A model generated the notes under the pieces. It was not told the origin of the DNA and did not search any database. It saw only the letters and a list, made by a program, of their open reading frames with translations. A stretch of 13,765 nt of DNA from Bacteroidota bacterium (GTDB lineage: Bacteria; Bacteroidota; Bacteroidia; B-17B0; Aurantibacillaceae): assembly GCA_025360565.1 (NCBI GenBank), contig JANYBY010000198.1:1-13765 (forward strand), given 5' to 3'. The position numbers and the translations under genes are program-made. Positions 6,441 through 13,765 of the stretch are shown in pieces. Within the stretch, counting starts at the first letter, position 1, and each line of letters begins with the position of its first letter.

Positions 6441-7494
6441 AAAACTTACCGGAGAAGCGATTGACCTGTTGTCTGAACTTATTAAAACGCCTTCTTTTAG
6501 CAAAGAGGAGAGTAGAACAGCGGAAATACTCTTTTTTTATTTAGAGAAAAAAGGCATTCCTGCAAACAAGCACTATAACAATGTTTGGACTGTGAATAAA
6601 TATTTTGATGAAAAGAAACAAAGCATACTTCTCAATTCGCACCATGATACGGTAAAACCAAATAAAAATTACACGGTTGATCCTTTTGGCGCGCAAATAA
6701 GCGAGGGAAAATTATTTGGTTTGGGAAGCAATGATGCCGGCGCTTCATTAGTTAGTTTACTTGCTGTATTTCTTCATTTTTTTGATAGGCATGACCTAAA
6801 ATATAATTTGGTTTTTGCAGCGAGCGCTGAGGAAGAAATATCGGGGAGCAAAGGAATAGAATCTCTTCTTCCTGTATTGCCAAAATGTGAATTCGCCATT
6901 GTAGGTGAGCCAACACAAATGAATATGGCTGTTGCTGAAAAAGGTCTTTTGGTTCTTGATTGTTGTTCTTTTGGAAAAGCAGGTCACGCGGCCAGAGACG
7001 AAGGAGAGAATGCTATATATAAATCTTTTGAAGATATTTTATGGTTTAAAAATTATCAATTCTCAAAAATATCTCCGCTTCTTGGTCCAGTAAAAATGAG
7101 TGTTACATCCATTGAAACTGAAAACAAAGCGCATAACGTAGTTCCTTCGCAATGCAAATTTGTAGTGGATATAAGAGTGAATGAACTTTACACATTTGAG
7201 GAAGCGCTTGACATAATTCGTCAAAACGTAAATTGTTCAATTGAGCCGAGAAGCCTGCGAATAAAGCCTTCATCAATTTCCACAGAACATCCGCTTGTAA
7301 AGAGCGGATCAAAATTGGGAAAGCAAATTTATGGTTCGCCTACTACAAGTGATAAAGCTCTTATGAATTTTCCGGCCCTTAAAATGGGTCCGGGTAAAAG
7401 CGAAAGAAGCCACACCGCCGATGAATTTATTTATCTGGAGGAAATAAAAGAGGGAATAGAGATCTACATTGAATTATTAAAAGATATATTATGA
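6412..7494 (+). CDS. argE: M20 metallopeptidase, N-acylcitrulline deacylase (ArgE type)
   Basis: A 360-residue zinc-dependent deacylase, read from the ATG at 6412; a TTG three codons earlier is in frame but less likely. M20 metal ligands are in place: HxD at H77/D79 (NSHHDTV), D108 in SNDAG, the E-E pair at 141-142 in SAEEEISGSKG (general base and ligand), E166 in VGEPT, and H334 in RSHTADEF. The dimerisation domain begins near GKAGHAARDEGENA. In a pathway with an acylornithine carbamoyltransferase, its substrate is N-acylcitrulline, released to citrulline for ArgG. It overlaps argB by 29 bases and argH by four. Some M20 relatives act on lysine or diaminopimelate intermediates, but position in the operon settles the role. 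Confidence 0.92.
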   Translation: MEAPILSTVEKLTGEAIDLLSELIKTPSFSKEESRTAEILFFYLEKKGIPANKHYNNVWTVNKYFDEKKQSILLNSHHDTVKPNKNYTVDPFGAQISEGKLFGLGSNDAGASLVSLLAVFLHFFDRHDLKYNLVFAASAEEEISGSKGIESLLPVLPKCEFAIVGEPTQMNMAVAEKGLLVLDCCSFGKAGHAARDEGENAIYKSFEDILWFKNYQFSKISPLLGPVKMSVTSIETENKAHNVVPSQCKFVVDIRVNELYTFEEALDIIRQNVNCSIEPRSLRIKPSSISTEHPLVKSGSKLGKQIYGSPTTSDKALMNFPALKMGPGKSERSHTADEFIYLEEIKEGIEIYIELLKDIL

Positions 7495-8705
7495 AAACAA
7501 AACTTTGGCAAAAAGAAACGAGTATTGACCCGGTAATTGAAAAATTTACTATTGGTAAGGATAAGGAAATGGATATGTTCATTGCACCATTTGATGTAAT
7601 AGCTTCAAAAGCCCATGCAAAAATGTTGGCTCATGTGAAGCTCATTACTCAAAATGAATGCGATGATCTAATCGCCGGTTTAAAAGAAATTGGAAACCTG
7701 ATTGAACAGGGTAATTTTAAAATTGAAGATGGAGTAGAGGACATTCATTCGCAAATAGAATTTTATCTTACCGAAAAATTGGGAGATACAGGAAAGAAGA
7801 TCCACACCGGCAGATCGAGGAACGATCAGGTTTTAACAGCGATAAAGTTGTATTTAAAACATGAACTTCAAAAAATTAGATTGGATGCGTTGAATCTGTC
7901 GGAGATATTTAAAGAACTTGAAAAAAAATATCAAAATATTGCTATGCCTGGATATACGCATTTTCAAATTGCTATGCCTTCCTCATTTGGTATGTGGCTG
8001 GGCGCATACGCTGAAAGCATTTCCGAAGACATGGAACTGATGGATGCGGCAATAAAGATCTGCGACAAAAATCCTTTAGGAAGCGCAGCCGGATATGGCA
8101 CCGCTTTTAAGATCGACAGAGAATTTACTACCAGCGAAATGGGATTTTCAACATTAAATACCAACAATATTTACGCCCAAATGACAAGAGGAAAAACGGA
8201 AAAAATAAGCGCAATGGCCCTTTCGTCACTGGCGCACAGTATTTCTAAATTTTCGTATGATGTGTGTCTTTATATGTGCCAGAATTTCGGTTTTATTTCT
8301 TTTCCCGAAAAATTTACCACCGGAAGCAGTATCATGCCTCATAAAAAAAATCCGGATGTATTTGAATTGCTCAGGGCAAAGTGTAACCTTCTACAAAGTT
8401 TGCCTGAACAATTTACGCTGCTCACCAATAATTTGCCCTCGGGGTATCACCGTGATATGCAGCTTACCAAAGAACTGATGTTTCCGGCTATAGAAAGTAT
8501 GAAGGAGTGTTTAAATGTGCTGATGCATGTTTTGCCGAATATTCAGGTGAATGAAAATTGCATGAACGATGCAAAATATAAATACCTTCACAGTGTTGGA
8601 GAAATTGATAAACTGGTGCAGGCGGGCCTTTCTTTCAGGGATGCTTATGAAGTTATTGCGAAACAGATCAAGGAAGGAAATTTCAGCATAAATAAAAATT
8701 TATGA
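7491..8705 (+). CDS. argH: Argininosuccinate lyase
   Basis: A 404-residue fumarase/aspartase-superfamily enzyme that splits argininosuccinate into arginine and fumarate, the last step. Visible motifs are HTGRSRNDQV (105-114), MPGYTHFQIAMPSSFGMW (152-169) with the conserved Thr-His, and the superfamily signature GSSIMPHKKNPD (278-289), whose second serine is the catalytic residue. The C-terminal SFRDAYEVIA block is present, but the protein ends soon after, so it is about 50 residues shorter than E. coli ArgH. This looks like a compact family version and not a truncation, since all core blocks are complete. It is the last gene of the operon and is followed by palindromes that could end transcription. 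Confidence 0.96.
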   Translation: MKTKLWQKETSIDPVIEKFTIGKDKEMDMFIAPFDVIASKAHAKMLAHVKLITQNECDDLIAGLKEIGNLIEQGNFKIEDGVEDIHSQIEFYLTEKLGDTGKKIHTGRSRNDQVLTAIKLYLKHELQKIRLDALNLSEIFKELEKKYQNIAMPGYTHFQIAMPSSFGMWLGAYAESISEDMELMDAAIKICDKNPLGSAAGYGTAFKIDREFTTSEMGFSTLNTNNIYAQMTRGKTEKISAMALSSLAHSISKFSYDVCLYMCQNFGFISFPEKFTTGSSIMPHKKNPDVFELLRAKCNLLQSLPEQFTLLTNNLPSGYHRDMQLTKELMFPAIESMKECLNVLMHVLPNIQVNENCMNDAKYKYLHSVGEIDKLVQAGLSFRDAYEVIAKQIKEGNFSINKNL

Positions 8706-8733
8706 TCCGGTGAAGGCGAACTTAAATAATCCC

Positions 8734-8795
8734 CCGCTGGTCGGGATTTAAATCCCGACCAATATAAGTCACCTCCTCAAGAGGAGGATACTGTG
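8734..8795. repeat. Convergent intergenic palindromes (right copy), possible two-way terminator
   Basis: Two inverted repeats lie between argH (plus) and the membrane-protein gene (minus). Positions 8738-8761 are a perfect 24-base palindrome, TGGTCGGGATTT followed by its reverse complement. Positions 8772-8787 are CCTCCTC-AA-GAGGAGG, and outer AGT/ACT bases at 8767-8769 and 8790-8792 can extend the stem across a mismatch. Both palindromes and the CCCCGCTGG and ATAAGTCACCTCCTC words around them also occur at 33-138. Their position between converging genes would suit a bidirectional terminator, but there is no strong T-run, so the terminator role is only possible. The repeat relationship is directly visible. 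Confidence 0.75.
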
Positions 8796-8796
8796 C

Positions 8797-10278
8797 CTAA
8801 CTCTTCTTCGGCAAGGCAATTTGTTTTACAAACAATCCTTTAAAAAAGGGTAGCGCTAAAACAAAAACAACAATGCCGGCATATTTTAAGATCGTTATCC
8901 AGCGCTGGTATTCATCGAACCAATATTGGTAATAGGCTGTATCTAAAAAATTTAAATAGCTAATGTCTTTCGGTTTGAGTGGGGCTTCGTGATGGCCTTG
9001 ATAAGCCTGATCGGAATAATAATTATTGTAATCGTGGTTATGAAAAATTTCTGTACAGTCGTGCAAAAAAGCGACTGCCAAAAGCGGAGAGTAAACCAAA
9101 GTAACATAAAACACCTGGTTAAAGATATTGTAAAAAGGTTTATAATATGCGTTGCTCTTGCCGGTGATGATAATGCTGATGCCCGAAAATAAAATGAGCA
9201 GCAGCAAGCTGGCCATGTAATAACCATCGCGGCGCATAAAACTATTGTAAGGCATTAGTTGCCAAAAAATGAACATAAGCAAAGGATACAGCAATAATAC
9301 AACCAGCATTATTAAATACTGCTGCCAATGCGTTATTTTAAACAATACTAAAAATGCTGAAAGAGAAAATATAAAATAAAACATGCCCCACAAAAAATCC
9401 TTCTTAAAAATAAACAGGGTGCTAAACTTGGCTTCGCATACATTATTAAAAATAGTTTGCAGTTCGTACTGATAAGCGCCATTAGAACTACTGTAAAATT
9501 CATTGGCGGGTATTTTTTCTTTGCTTAAAAGTTCCACATACCGTTTAGCAATTTGGGAGGAAGATTTGCTTACATCGCAATCGTATTTTTTTGCCACGTT
9601 TATAAAGCGTTCAATTTTTTGCTGAAGTATTGTTATTTCCGCCGTTGGTTTGTAGCGCTTTATTAATTGGTACTCGGTAATTAACGAGGGATATGTTATA
9701 GAATCGCGGCGCAAATAATAAGGCGTGTAATAGCTGCTGCCGTAAGGACTCAGCTTACGGATATTAAAATACTGCACGTTACTTGTAGAATCGTACCAGG
9801 AATAATAATTATTAGAAGAATTGGCAAGGTAAGGGTCATTTTCGTTCAATGTGTTCAGATCGGCGATCACTTCTTTATCGGTGTACATGTGCGCAATACG
9901 CTGACTAAAGATCACTTCAAACGGCCAGGGGATCATTAAAAAAATGGAAACAGCAATAAATACAAGCGCAAAATTTTTGTATTCGTCGCCAAATTTTTTA
10001 CTGCCGTATTTTTTTTCTTTATTAAAAATCATATAACGGTAAACCCAAAAGCAAAAAATTACAATGCCTATTACAGTAAATAAAAAATACCAAAGTCCAT
10101 ATTCAACCGTATTTTTTAAATTGATGGGCATAATGGCGCCAAGCAGGGCTGACAAGGTCCAGAGCGTGGCGCCGTGCCACAGTACGTAATGAATCTTGCT
10201 CATCCATAAAATAGGATGATTTGCCAAAAGATAAGAATCTATCTTATTTATAAAACCGGGAGTTATTGCTTTAAACAT
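8797..10278 (-). CDS. Polytopic membrane protein, probable partner of the adjacent ABC ATPase
   Basis: A 493-residue protein I do not recognise by family. About eight hydrophobic segments can be read, near residues 31-51, 62-83, 103-122, 293-314, 320-343, 352-372, 388-406 and 462-481. Between the third and fourth lies a Tyr/Ser/Asn-rich hydrophilic domain of about 170 residues (123-290), which could be extracytoplasmic. A second hydrophilic stretch (407-460) is rich in His, Tyr and Asp. It starts two bases after the stop of the ABC ATPase gene, so the two are surely co-transcribed, and an ABC-type export or membrane-remodelling permease is the simplest reading. Substrate unknown. A decayed copy of its 3' end lies at 228-385. 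Confidence 0.8.
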   Translation of the reverse strand: MFKAITPGFINKIDSYLLANHPILWMSKIHYVLWHGATLWTLSALLGAIMPINLKNTVEYGLWYFLFTVIGIVIFCFWVYRYMIFNKEKKYGSKKFGDEYKNFALVFIAVSIFLMIPWPFEVIFSQRIAHMYTDKEVIADLNTLNENDPYLANSSNNYYSWYDSTSNVQYFNIRKLSPYGSSYYTPYYLRRDSITYPSLITEYQLIKRYKPTAEITILQQKIERFINVAKKYDCDVSKSSSQIAKRYVELLSKEKIPANEFYSSSNGAYQYELQTIFNNVCEAKFSTLFIFKKDFLWGMFYFIFSLSAFLVLFKITHWQQYLIMLVVLLLYPLLMFIFWQLMPYNSFMRRDGYYMASLLLLILFSGISIIITGKSNAYYKPFYNIFNQVFYVTLVYSPLLAVAFLHDCTEIFHNHDYNNYYSDQAYQGHHEAPLKPKDISYLNFLDTAYYQYWFDEYQRWITILKYAGIVVFVLALPFFKGLFVKQIALPKKS

Positions 10279-10280
10279 GC

Positions 10281-11486
10281 TTAAATATCTTTATGAAATA
10301 ATTTTCTTGTTGATTGACTGATGTCTCGGATAAAAGTAAGGCCCAGTTCTTTTTCTTTTAAAATGGTCATTACCGCGAAAATATCAATGTCCACGCTTGT
10401 TGTAATAATGAATGAAGTGCCCGCATTCTCCACTTTAAATTCTACAAAAGTGGCAAAGGAACTCACCAGAGTTTCAAAATCAAATTTACCTGAGACTTCA
10501 AAGCTATTTTGCTGTCTATCTAAAGCAAAGCCACTTTGCAAACCGTTATAAATGGTTTGACCCTGACGAATAAAAATAATATTATCGGCCACCCGTTCTA
10601 TTTCATGCAAATTTTGCGAACTTAAAATAACGCTGATAGGGTGGGAGATGGACTGTGTAAAGAATTTAAGATCCTGTAAAAAAAGCTGCTGCGCATTAAT
10701 ATCAAGGTTTGCAAGGGGCTCATCCAATATTAATAATTTCGGTTTCCATAAAAGCATTTTGGCTAATTCAAAACGCAAACGGTATCCACTCGAGATCTCG
10801 CTCCATTTAAGGTCGCGGAATTTATCCAGGCCTAAACGGAATAAAATATAATCTATATGGTAAAAATTATCTTTGTCCTTTAGATCGTGAATGGTAGCGT
10901 AAAACATTAAATTATCGAGCAAAGTACCGTGCCATTTAGCAATGCGCTGCGGAATAAATGCCAGATGATTTTTTGCCATGTACCAATCGTTGTGTTTTGT
11001 TCCCAATGCCGGATATAAAATAGTACCTGTATCACTGCTTAATTCGCCCGATAAAAGGCGAAGCAGTGTGGTTTTGCCGTTTCCGTTCTCGCCCACCACG
11101 CCGGTGATCTCACCAAACTTTAACTTTACATCCAATGGATATAATCTAAACGGTGTACGCCCTCTTGAAAATTGTTTTGAAATATTTGTAGCGTTTATTA
11201 AAAGTTCCTCAGAAAGCAGATTTTGTTTTTTATGTGTTAAACTCAAATTCTTAAAGCCATCTACTAACGCTTTTGTTTTACCAATGATATCATCGCTTAA
11301 AACAGTATTGGGCTCGTTGTGTTCTGAATGCAGATAGGTTTTTCTTAAATCGAAGATCTCGTTTTTGTTTCCTTCGCTAATGTTGAATTCTTCGCAAAGA
11401 TCCATGAGCCTTCGGGTTAAAAGACTAAAATCGTTGTGGTGAAGACTACTTTCAACCTCGGCAATAAATTTTTGTTGTAATTGCAT
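10281..11486 (-). CDS. ABC transporter ATP-binding protein with N-terminal extension
   Basis: A 401-residue protein. Residues 1-95 are a mainly helical, polar extension of unknown role. A single ABC ATPase domain follows at about 97-315. Walker A is GENGNGKTT (132-140), the Q-loop Gln is Q180 (FIPQR), the signature is EISSGYRLR (230-238) instead of LSGGQ, and Walker B is LLILDEP (251-257) with a D-loop NLD. In the H-loop, ILSSQNLHEIE carries Gln291 where His is usual. A domain of about 85 residues follows (316-401). The signature style resembles ATPases of ABC-2-type exporters. It heads a two-gene unit with the downstream membrane protein. Substrate and direction of transport cannot be read from the sequence. 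Confidence 0.88.
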   Translation of the reverse strand: MQLQQKFIAEVESSLHHNDFSLLTRRLMDLCEEFNISEGNKNEIFDLRKTYLHSEHNEPNTVLSDDIIGKTKALVDGFKNLSLTHKKQNLLSEELLINATNISKQFSRGRTPFRLYPLDVKLKFGEITGVVGENGNGKTTLLRLLSGELSSDTGTILYPALGTKHNDWYMAKNHLAFIPQRIAKWHGTLLDNLMFYATIHDLKDKDNFYHIDYILFRLGLDKFRDLKWSEISSGYRLRFELAKMLLWKPKLLILDEPLANLDINAQQLFLQDLKFFTQSISHPISVILSSQNLHEIERVADNIIFIRQGQTIYNGLQSGFALDRQQNSFEVSGKFDFETLVSSFATFVEFKVENAGTSFIITTSVDIDIFAVMTILKEKELGLTFIRDISQSTRKLFHKDI

Positions 11487-11668
11487 GAAATAAAAGTAAT
11501 CAAAATTGGGTAAAGAACCTTTTAAGTTCAGGGCTTTTTGCCGCGGATTTCACGAATTCCACAAATTTTTTTAGGGGAATGCTTATGAATAGGGCATTTT
11601 AAGGCAAAAGCCAAATAAAAGTGTTTTAGTTTATTTAACAGTTAGCAGCAAAAGGTCATGCCGGTAGT
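11487..11668. repeat. Intergenic spacer with a 'CGCGGATTTCACGAATTCC' repeat
   Basis: The 182 bases between the elaA-like stop and the ABC ATPase start contain no ORF of note. Positions 11536-11572 include GCCGCGGATTTCACGAATTC followed by CACAAATTTTTTT. This resembles a short intergenic repeat (variations on 'GCGGATTTCACGGATT') that I recall from many unrelated bacterial genomes; recollection only. The spacer must also hold the promoter of the ABC unit. On the minus strand CAATTTTG at about 11502-11509 is one base off the Bacteroidota -7 consensus TAnnTTTG, but no matching -33 element is evident, so I do not call a promoter. Confidence 0.45.
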
Positions 11669-12115
11669 TTAGCTTTTTGTAAACCGCATTTTAATATGTG
11701 GAATGTCATCCTCTAAATACCCATCGCCTTCGCTAACAAAACCAAGATCGGTATAAAATTTTTCAAGATATTTTTGGGCGGATACGATAATAACATTTGT
11801 GTTAAAGCTCTTCACAGAATCTTCTATGGCTTTTTTCATTAAGGCCACACCAAAATTTTTGCCTCTGTGTTTTTTTGAGACAACCACTCGGCCAATCGCT
11901 GCTTCTTTGTATGCCATGCCGGGCTTTAATAAGCGGGCGTAAGCTGCTAATTCTGAATTTACAAAACCCATTACATGCAAAGCGTCATCGTCTTTTCTAT
12001 CCAGATCCTGATACGGACAATTTTGTTCTACAATAAAAACTTCGTTGCGTAATTGCATTAAGTTATAAAGTTCCTTTGTGGTAAGATCGTTAAATGTTTT
12101 GAGTACGAATTGCAT
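11669..12115 (-). CDS. elaA: ElaA-type GNAT acetyltransferase
   Basis: A 148-residue protein close to the usual ElaA length of about 150. The N-terminus carries the family hallmark LYNLMQLRNEVFIVEQNCPY (16-35) followed by a D-x-D region (YQDLDRKDDDALHV). The acetyl-CoA-binding segment is IGRVVVSKKHRGKNFGVALM (74-93) with R-G-K-N-F-G in the pyrophosphate loop. A C-terminal FYTDLGF block is typical of GNAT motif B. The physiological substrate of ElaA proteins is not established. It is a single gene, separated by spacers from both neighbours, and unrelated to the GNAT protein that heads the arginine operon. Confidence 0.88.
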   Translation of the reverse strand: MQFVLKTFNDLTTKELYNLMQLRNEVFIVEQNCPYQDLDRKDDDALHVMGFVNSELAAYARLLKPGMAYKEAAIGRVVVSKKHRGKNFGVALMKKAIEDSVKSFNTNVIIVSAQKYLEKFYTDLGFVSEGDGYLEDDIPHIKMRFTKS

Positions 12116-12175
12116 TTATGAAAGTGAAATTACAAAAAATTTGATCAATCTTATATTAAAAATCTACAGATGATA

Positions 12176-12982
12176 TTACTTTTTATTTATCAACTTCAAT
12201 ACTTTGTCAAATGATTCAATTATTGTATAACCTGAATTTGATTTGTGTACTTGTTGTATCTCTCGATATTGATTATTAGTCCAAGTTTCCACAAATAGCA
12301 TTGCTTGAGAAACAATTCCTAATATAAAAATCTCATTTTGTTTTATCATCATTACTGGCCCACCACTGTTTCCTGAATAAGAAGGACAATCAATGATGAA
12401 GGTGGAATTTCTCACATCTTTTCCTGCTAAAACTCCTTTACGAAGCAAAGGACGGTTGTAACCCAACGAAGTTGGAAAACCAAACATAAAAACGTCATTA
12501 CCAATAATTGCACTCTCGTAATCAATAATTTGATTAATGTTAAAAGTATTAATTAAAGGAGAAGGATTTTTAAATGCTTTGACATACTTACTGAAAAGCG
12601 TACCATTTTCCTTTTCTCCTTTTATAAAATCTCCAATTTCAATGACTACGACATCGTCGTAAGTTTTTATTTTATTAAATTTTAATAGTGCCAAATCCAA
12701 AATCAAACTGTCAGGAGAAGATTTATGAGATTTTTTGGAGTAATACTTTATTTTACATTCGTTAGCAAAAAAATGCATAGAATCTTCAAATAAAACATGT
12801 TTTGCCGATATAAAATAAGTGTGGACTGTATCTTGATAAATGAAACCGCTACCGGAACTTGGGCCTACAGTAATGAATACAGCAGATTCTAAACAATTAT
12901 CAGATATAGAATACGATTGAGCAGTTAAACGTTTTGAATTTAAGAAGACTAAGAGAATTAATATAATTTTAGATGAATTCAT
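12176..12982 (-). CDS. Exported trypsin-like serine protease
   Basis: A 268-residue protein with a signal peptide: hydrophobic IILILLVFL at 6-14 and a plausible cleavage after T-A-Q at about residue 22. The chymotrypsin-fold catalytic triad can be read: H62 in ISAKHVL, D96 in ILDLALLKF, and S206 in YSGNSGGPV. The fold is a DegP/HtrA-like protease core, but there is no PDZ domain and the chain ends soon after the second barrel. It should act outside the cytoplasm. Codons are more A/T-rich than in ruvB next door. It stands alone, with 60-base and 51-base spacers, so context gives no target. Gene family is well supported; the biological role is unknown. Confidence 0.85.
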   Translation of the reverse strand: MNSSKIILILLVFLNSKRLTAQSYSISDNCLESAVFITVGPSSGSGFIYQDTVHTYFISAKHVLFEDSMHFFANECKIKYYSKKSHKSSPDSLILDLALLKFNKIKTYDDVVVIEIGDFIKGEKENGTLFSKYVKAFKNPSPLINTFNINQIIDYESAIIGNDVFMFGFPTSLGYNRPLLRKGVLAGKDVRNSTFIIDCPSYSGNSGGPVMMIKQNEIFILGIVSQAMLFVETWTNNQYREIQQVHKSNSGYTIIESFDKVLKLINKK

Positions 12983-13033
12983 TTATAGGAGGTTAATTTA
13001 GATAATTATTATCCGCAAATTATTGAGCCATTT

Positions 13034-13765
13034 CTAATCAAATAATCCTTTGTCATTTTGACGAAAATTTTTACCAAGGTGTTTATATGCCATCTCTGTA
13101 GCCTCACGTCCGCGCGGTGTGCGGGTTAAGTAACCTTCCTGCACCAAAAATGGCTCGTATACTTCTTCAATGGTGCCGGCCTCTTCGCCTACCGATGTAC
13201 TAATAGTATTAATGCCCACCGGCCCGCCTTTAAATTTATCAATAATGCAATTTAAAATGCGGTGATCCATTTCATCTAGTCCATTTTTATCCACGTTTAA
13301 TGCTTTTAAAGCGTAAGCAGCCATTTCAATATCAATTTTTCCGTCGCCTTTAATTTGCGCAAAATCGCGCACACGGCGTAACAATGCATTTGCTATACGC
13401 GGGGTTCCGCGGCTGCGGCGGGCAATTTCAAAAGCGGCCTCGTCTTTAATTTCAACATTTAAAATTTTTGAACTGCGCTGAACAATACCCGTAAGCACTT
13501 TGCTGTTATAATAATTTAAGCGACTGTTAATGCCAAAGCGCGCGCGCAATGGCGATGTAAGTAAGCCGCTGCGGGTAGTTGCGCCAACCAATGTAAAAGG
13601 ATTTAATTTTATTTGTACCGTTCGGGCATTGGGCCCGCTGTCTATCATAATATCAATTTTATAATCTTCCATGGCAGAATATAAATACTCTTCCACAATC
13701 GGGCTTAAGCGATGGATCTCATCAATAAATAAAACATCAAAAGGTTCAAGATTGGTAAGCAGGCC
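13034..13765 (-). CDS. ruvB: Holliday junction branch migration ATPase RuvB (partial, 5' end outside window)
   Basis: The reading frame stays open to the last base, so the gene enters from beyond 13765. The visible part is 243 residues and begins GLLTNLEPFDVLFIDEIHRL. This includes the Walker B motif FIDEIH, the sensor-1 region TLVGATTRSG, the PLRARFG arginine-finger and sensor segment, SRGTPRIANALLRRVRDFA (sensor 2), and the C-terminal winged-helix DNA-binding domain with EPFLVQEGYLTRTPRGR. RuvB is usually about 340 residues, so the first 95 or so, with Walker A, are missing. RuvB is the hexameric motor that, with RuvA, moves Holliday junctions before RuvC cuts them. An internal GTG within the visible part is not the start. 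Confidence 0.97.
   Translation of the reverse strand, partial: GLLTNLEPFDVLFIDEIHRLSPIVEEYLYSAMEDYKIDIMIDSGPNARTVQIKLNPFTLVGATTRSGLLTSPLRARFGINSRLNYYNSKVLTGIVQRSSKILNVEIKDEAAFEIARRSRGTPRIANALLRRVRDFAQIKGDGKIDIEMAAYALKALNVDKNGLDEMDHRILNCIIDKFKGGPVGINTISTSVGEEAGTIEEVYEPFLVQEGYLTRTPRGREATEMAYKHLGKNFRQNDKGLFD

Noticed and set aside
13022..13034. Possible frameshift or truncation at the 3' end of ruvB
   Set aside because: The winged-helix domain is complete and the end falls where RuvB normally ends. Only the 5' end is missing, because of the window edge.

Overview
The window reads as chromosomal DNA of a member of the Bacteroidota (order unresolved). Three things point there: moderately AT-rich DNA; tightly packed genes without clear Shine-Dalgarno sequences; and an arginine operon that uses an N-acylornithine (not ornithine) carbamoyltransferase in the gene order GNAT-argG-argC-argD-argF'-argB-argE-argH. 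All identifications come from reading the protein sequences; no search was run.

Layout. (1) Positions 1-385 hold intergenic palindromic repeats and the decayed 3' end of a minus-strand gene, a second copy of the end of the membrane-protein gene at 8797. (2) Positions 386-686 are a hairpin-rich stretch in front of the arginine operon, with no convincing gene. (3) Positions 687-8705 carry eight plus-strand genes, nearly all overlapping or abutting, that encode a complete linear arginine pathway from glutamate except carbamoyl-phosphate synthase. (4) Positions 8706-8796 are a short convergent intergenic region with two palindromes, related to the repeats at 1-140. (5) Positions 8797-11486 (minus strand) are a two-gene unit: an ABC ATPase with an N-terminal extension, then an eight-segment membrane protein that is probably its partner. 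(6) Positions 11669-12115 (minus) are an ElaA-type acetyltransferase, 12176-12982 (minus) an exported trypsin-like protease, and 13034 to the window end (minus) the C-terminal two thirds of RuvB.

How the arginine genes fit together: the GNAT protein is the likely glutamate N-acyltransferase. ArgB phosphorylates, ArgC reduces and ArgD transaminates the acylated intermediates, ArgF' carbamoylates N-acylornithine, and the M20 enzyme removes the acyl group from N-acylcitrulline. ArgG and ArgH then make arginine. The residue of ArgF' that decides between acetyl and succinyl substrates (position 90, by alignment from memory with the Bacteroides fragilis and Xanthomonas enzymes) is Val. That favours N-succinylornithine, so the whole pathway may run on succinylated intermediates.

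The most notable structural signal is that the arginine operon lies between two diverged direct copies of the same block: a palindrome, a CCTCCTC/GAGGAGG stem, and the 3' end of the membrane-protein gene. This suggests a past duplication or insertion at this site.
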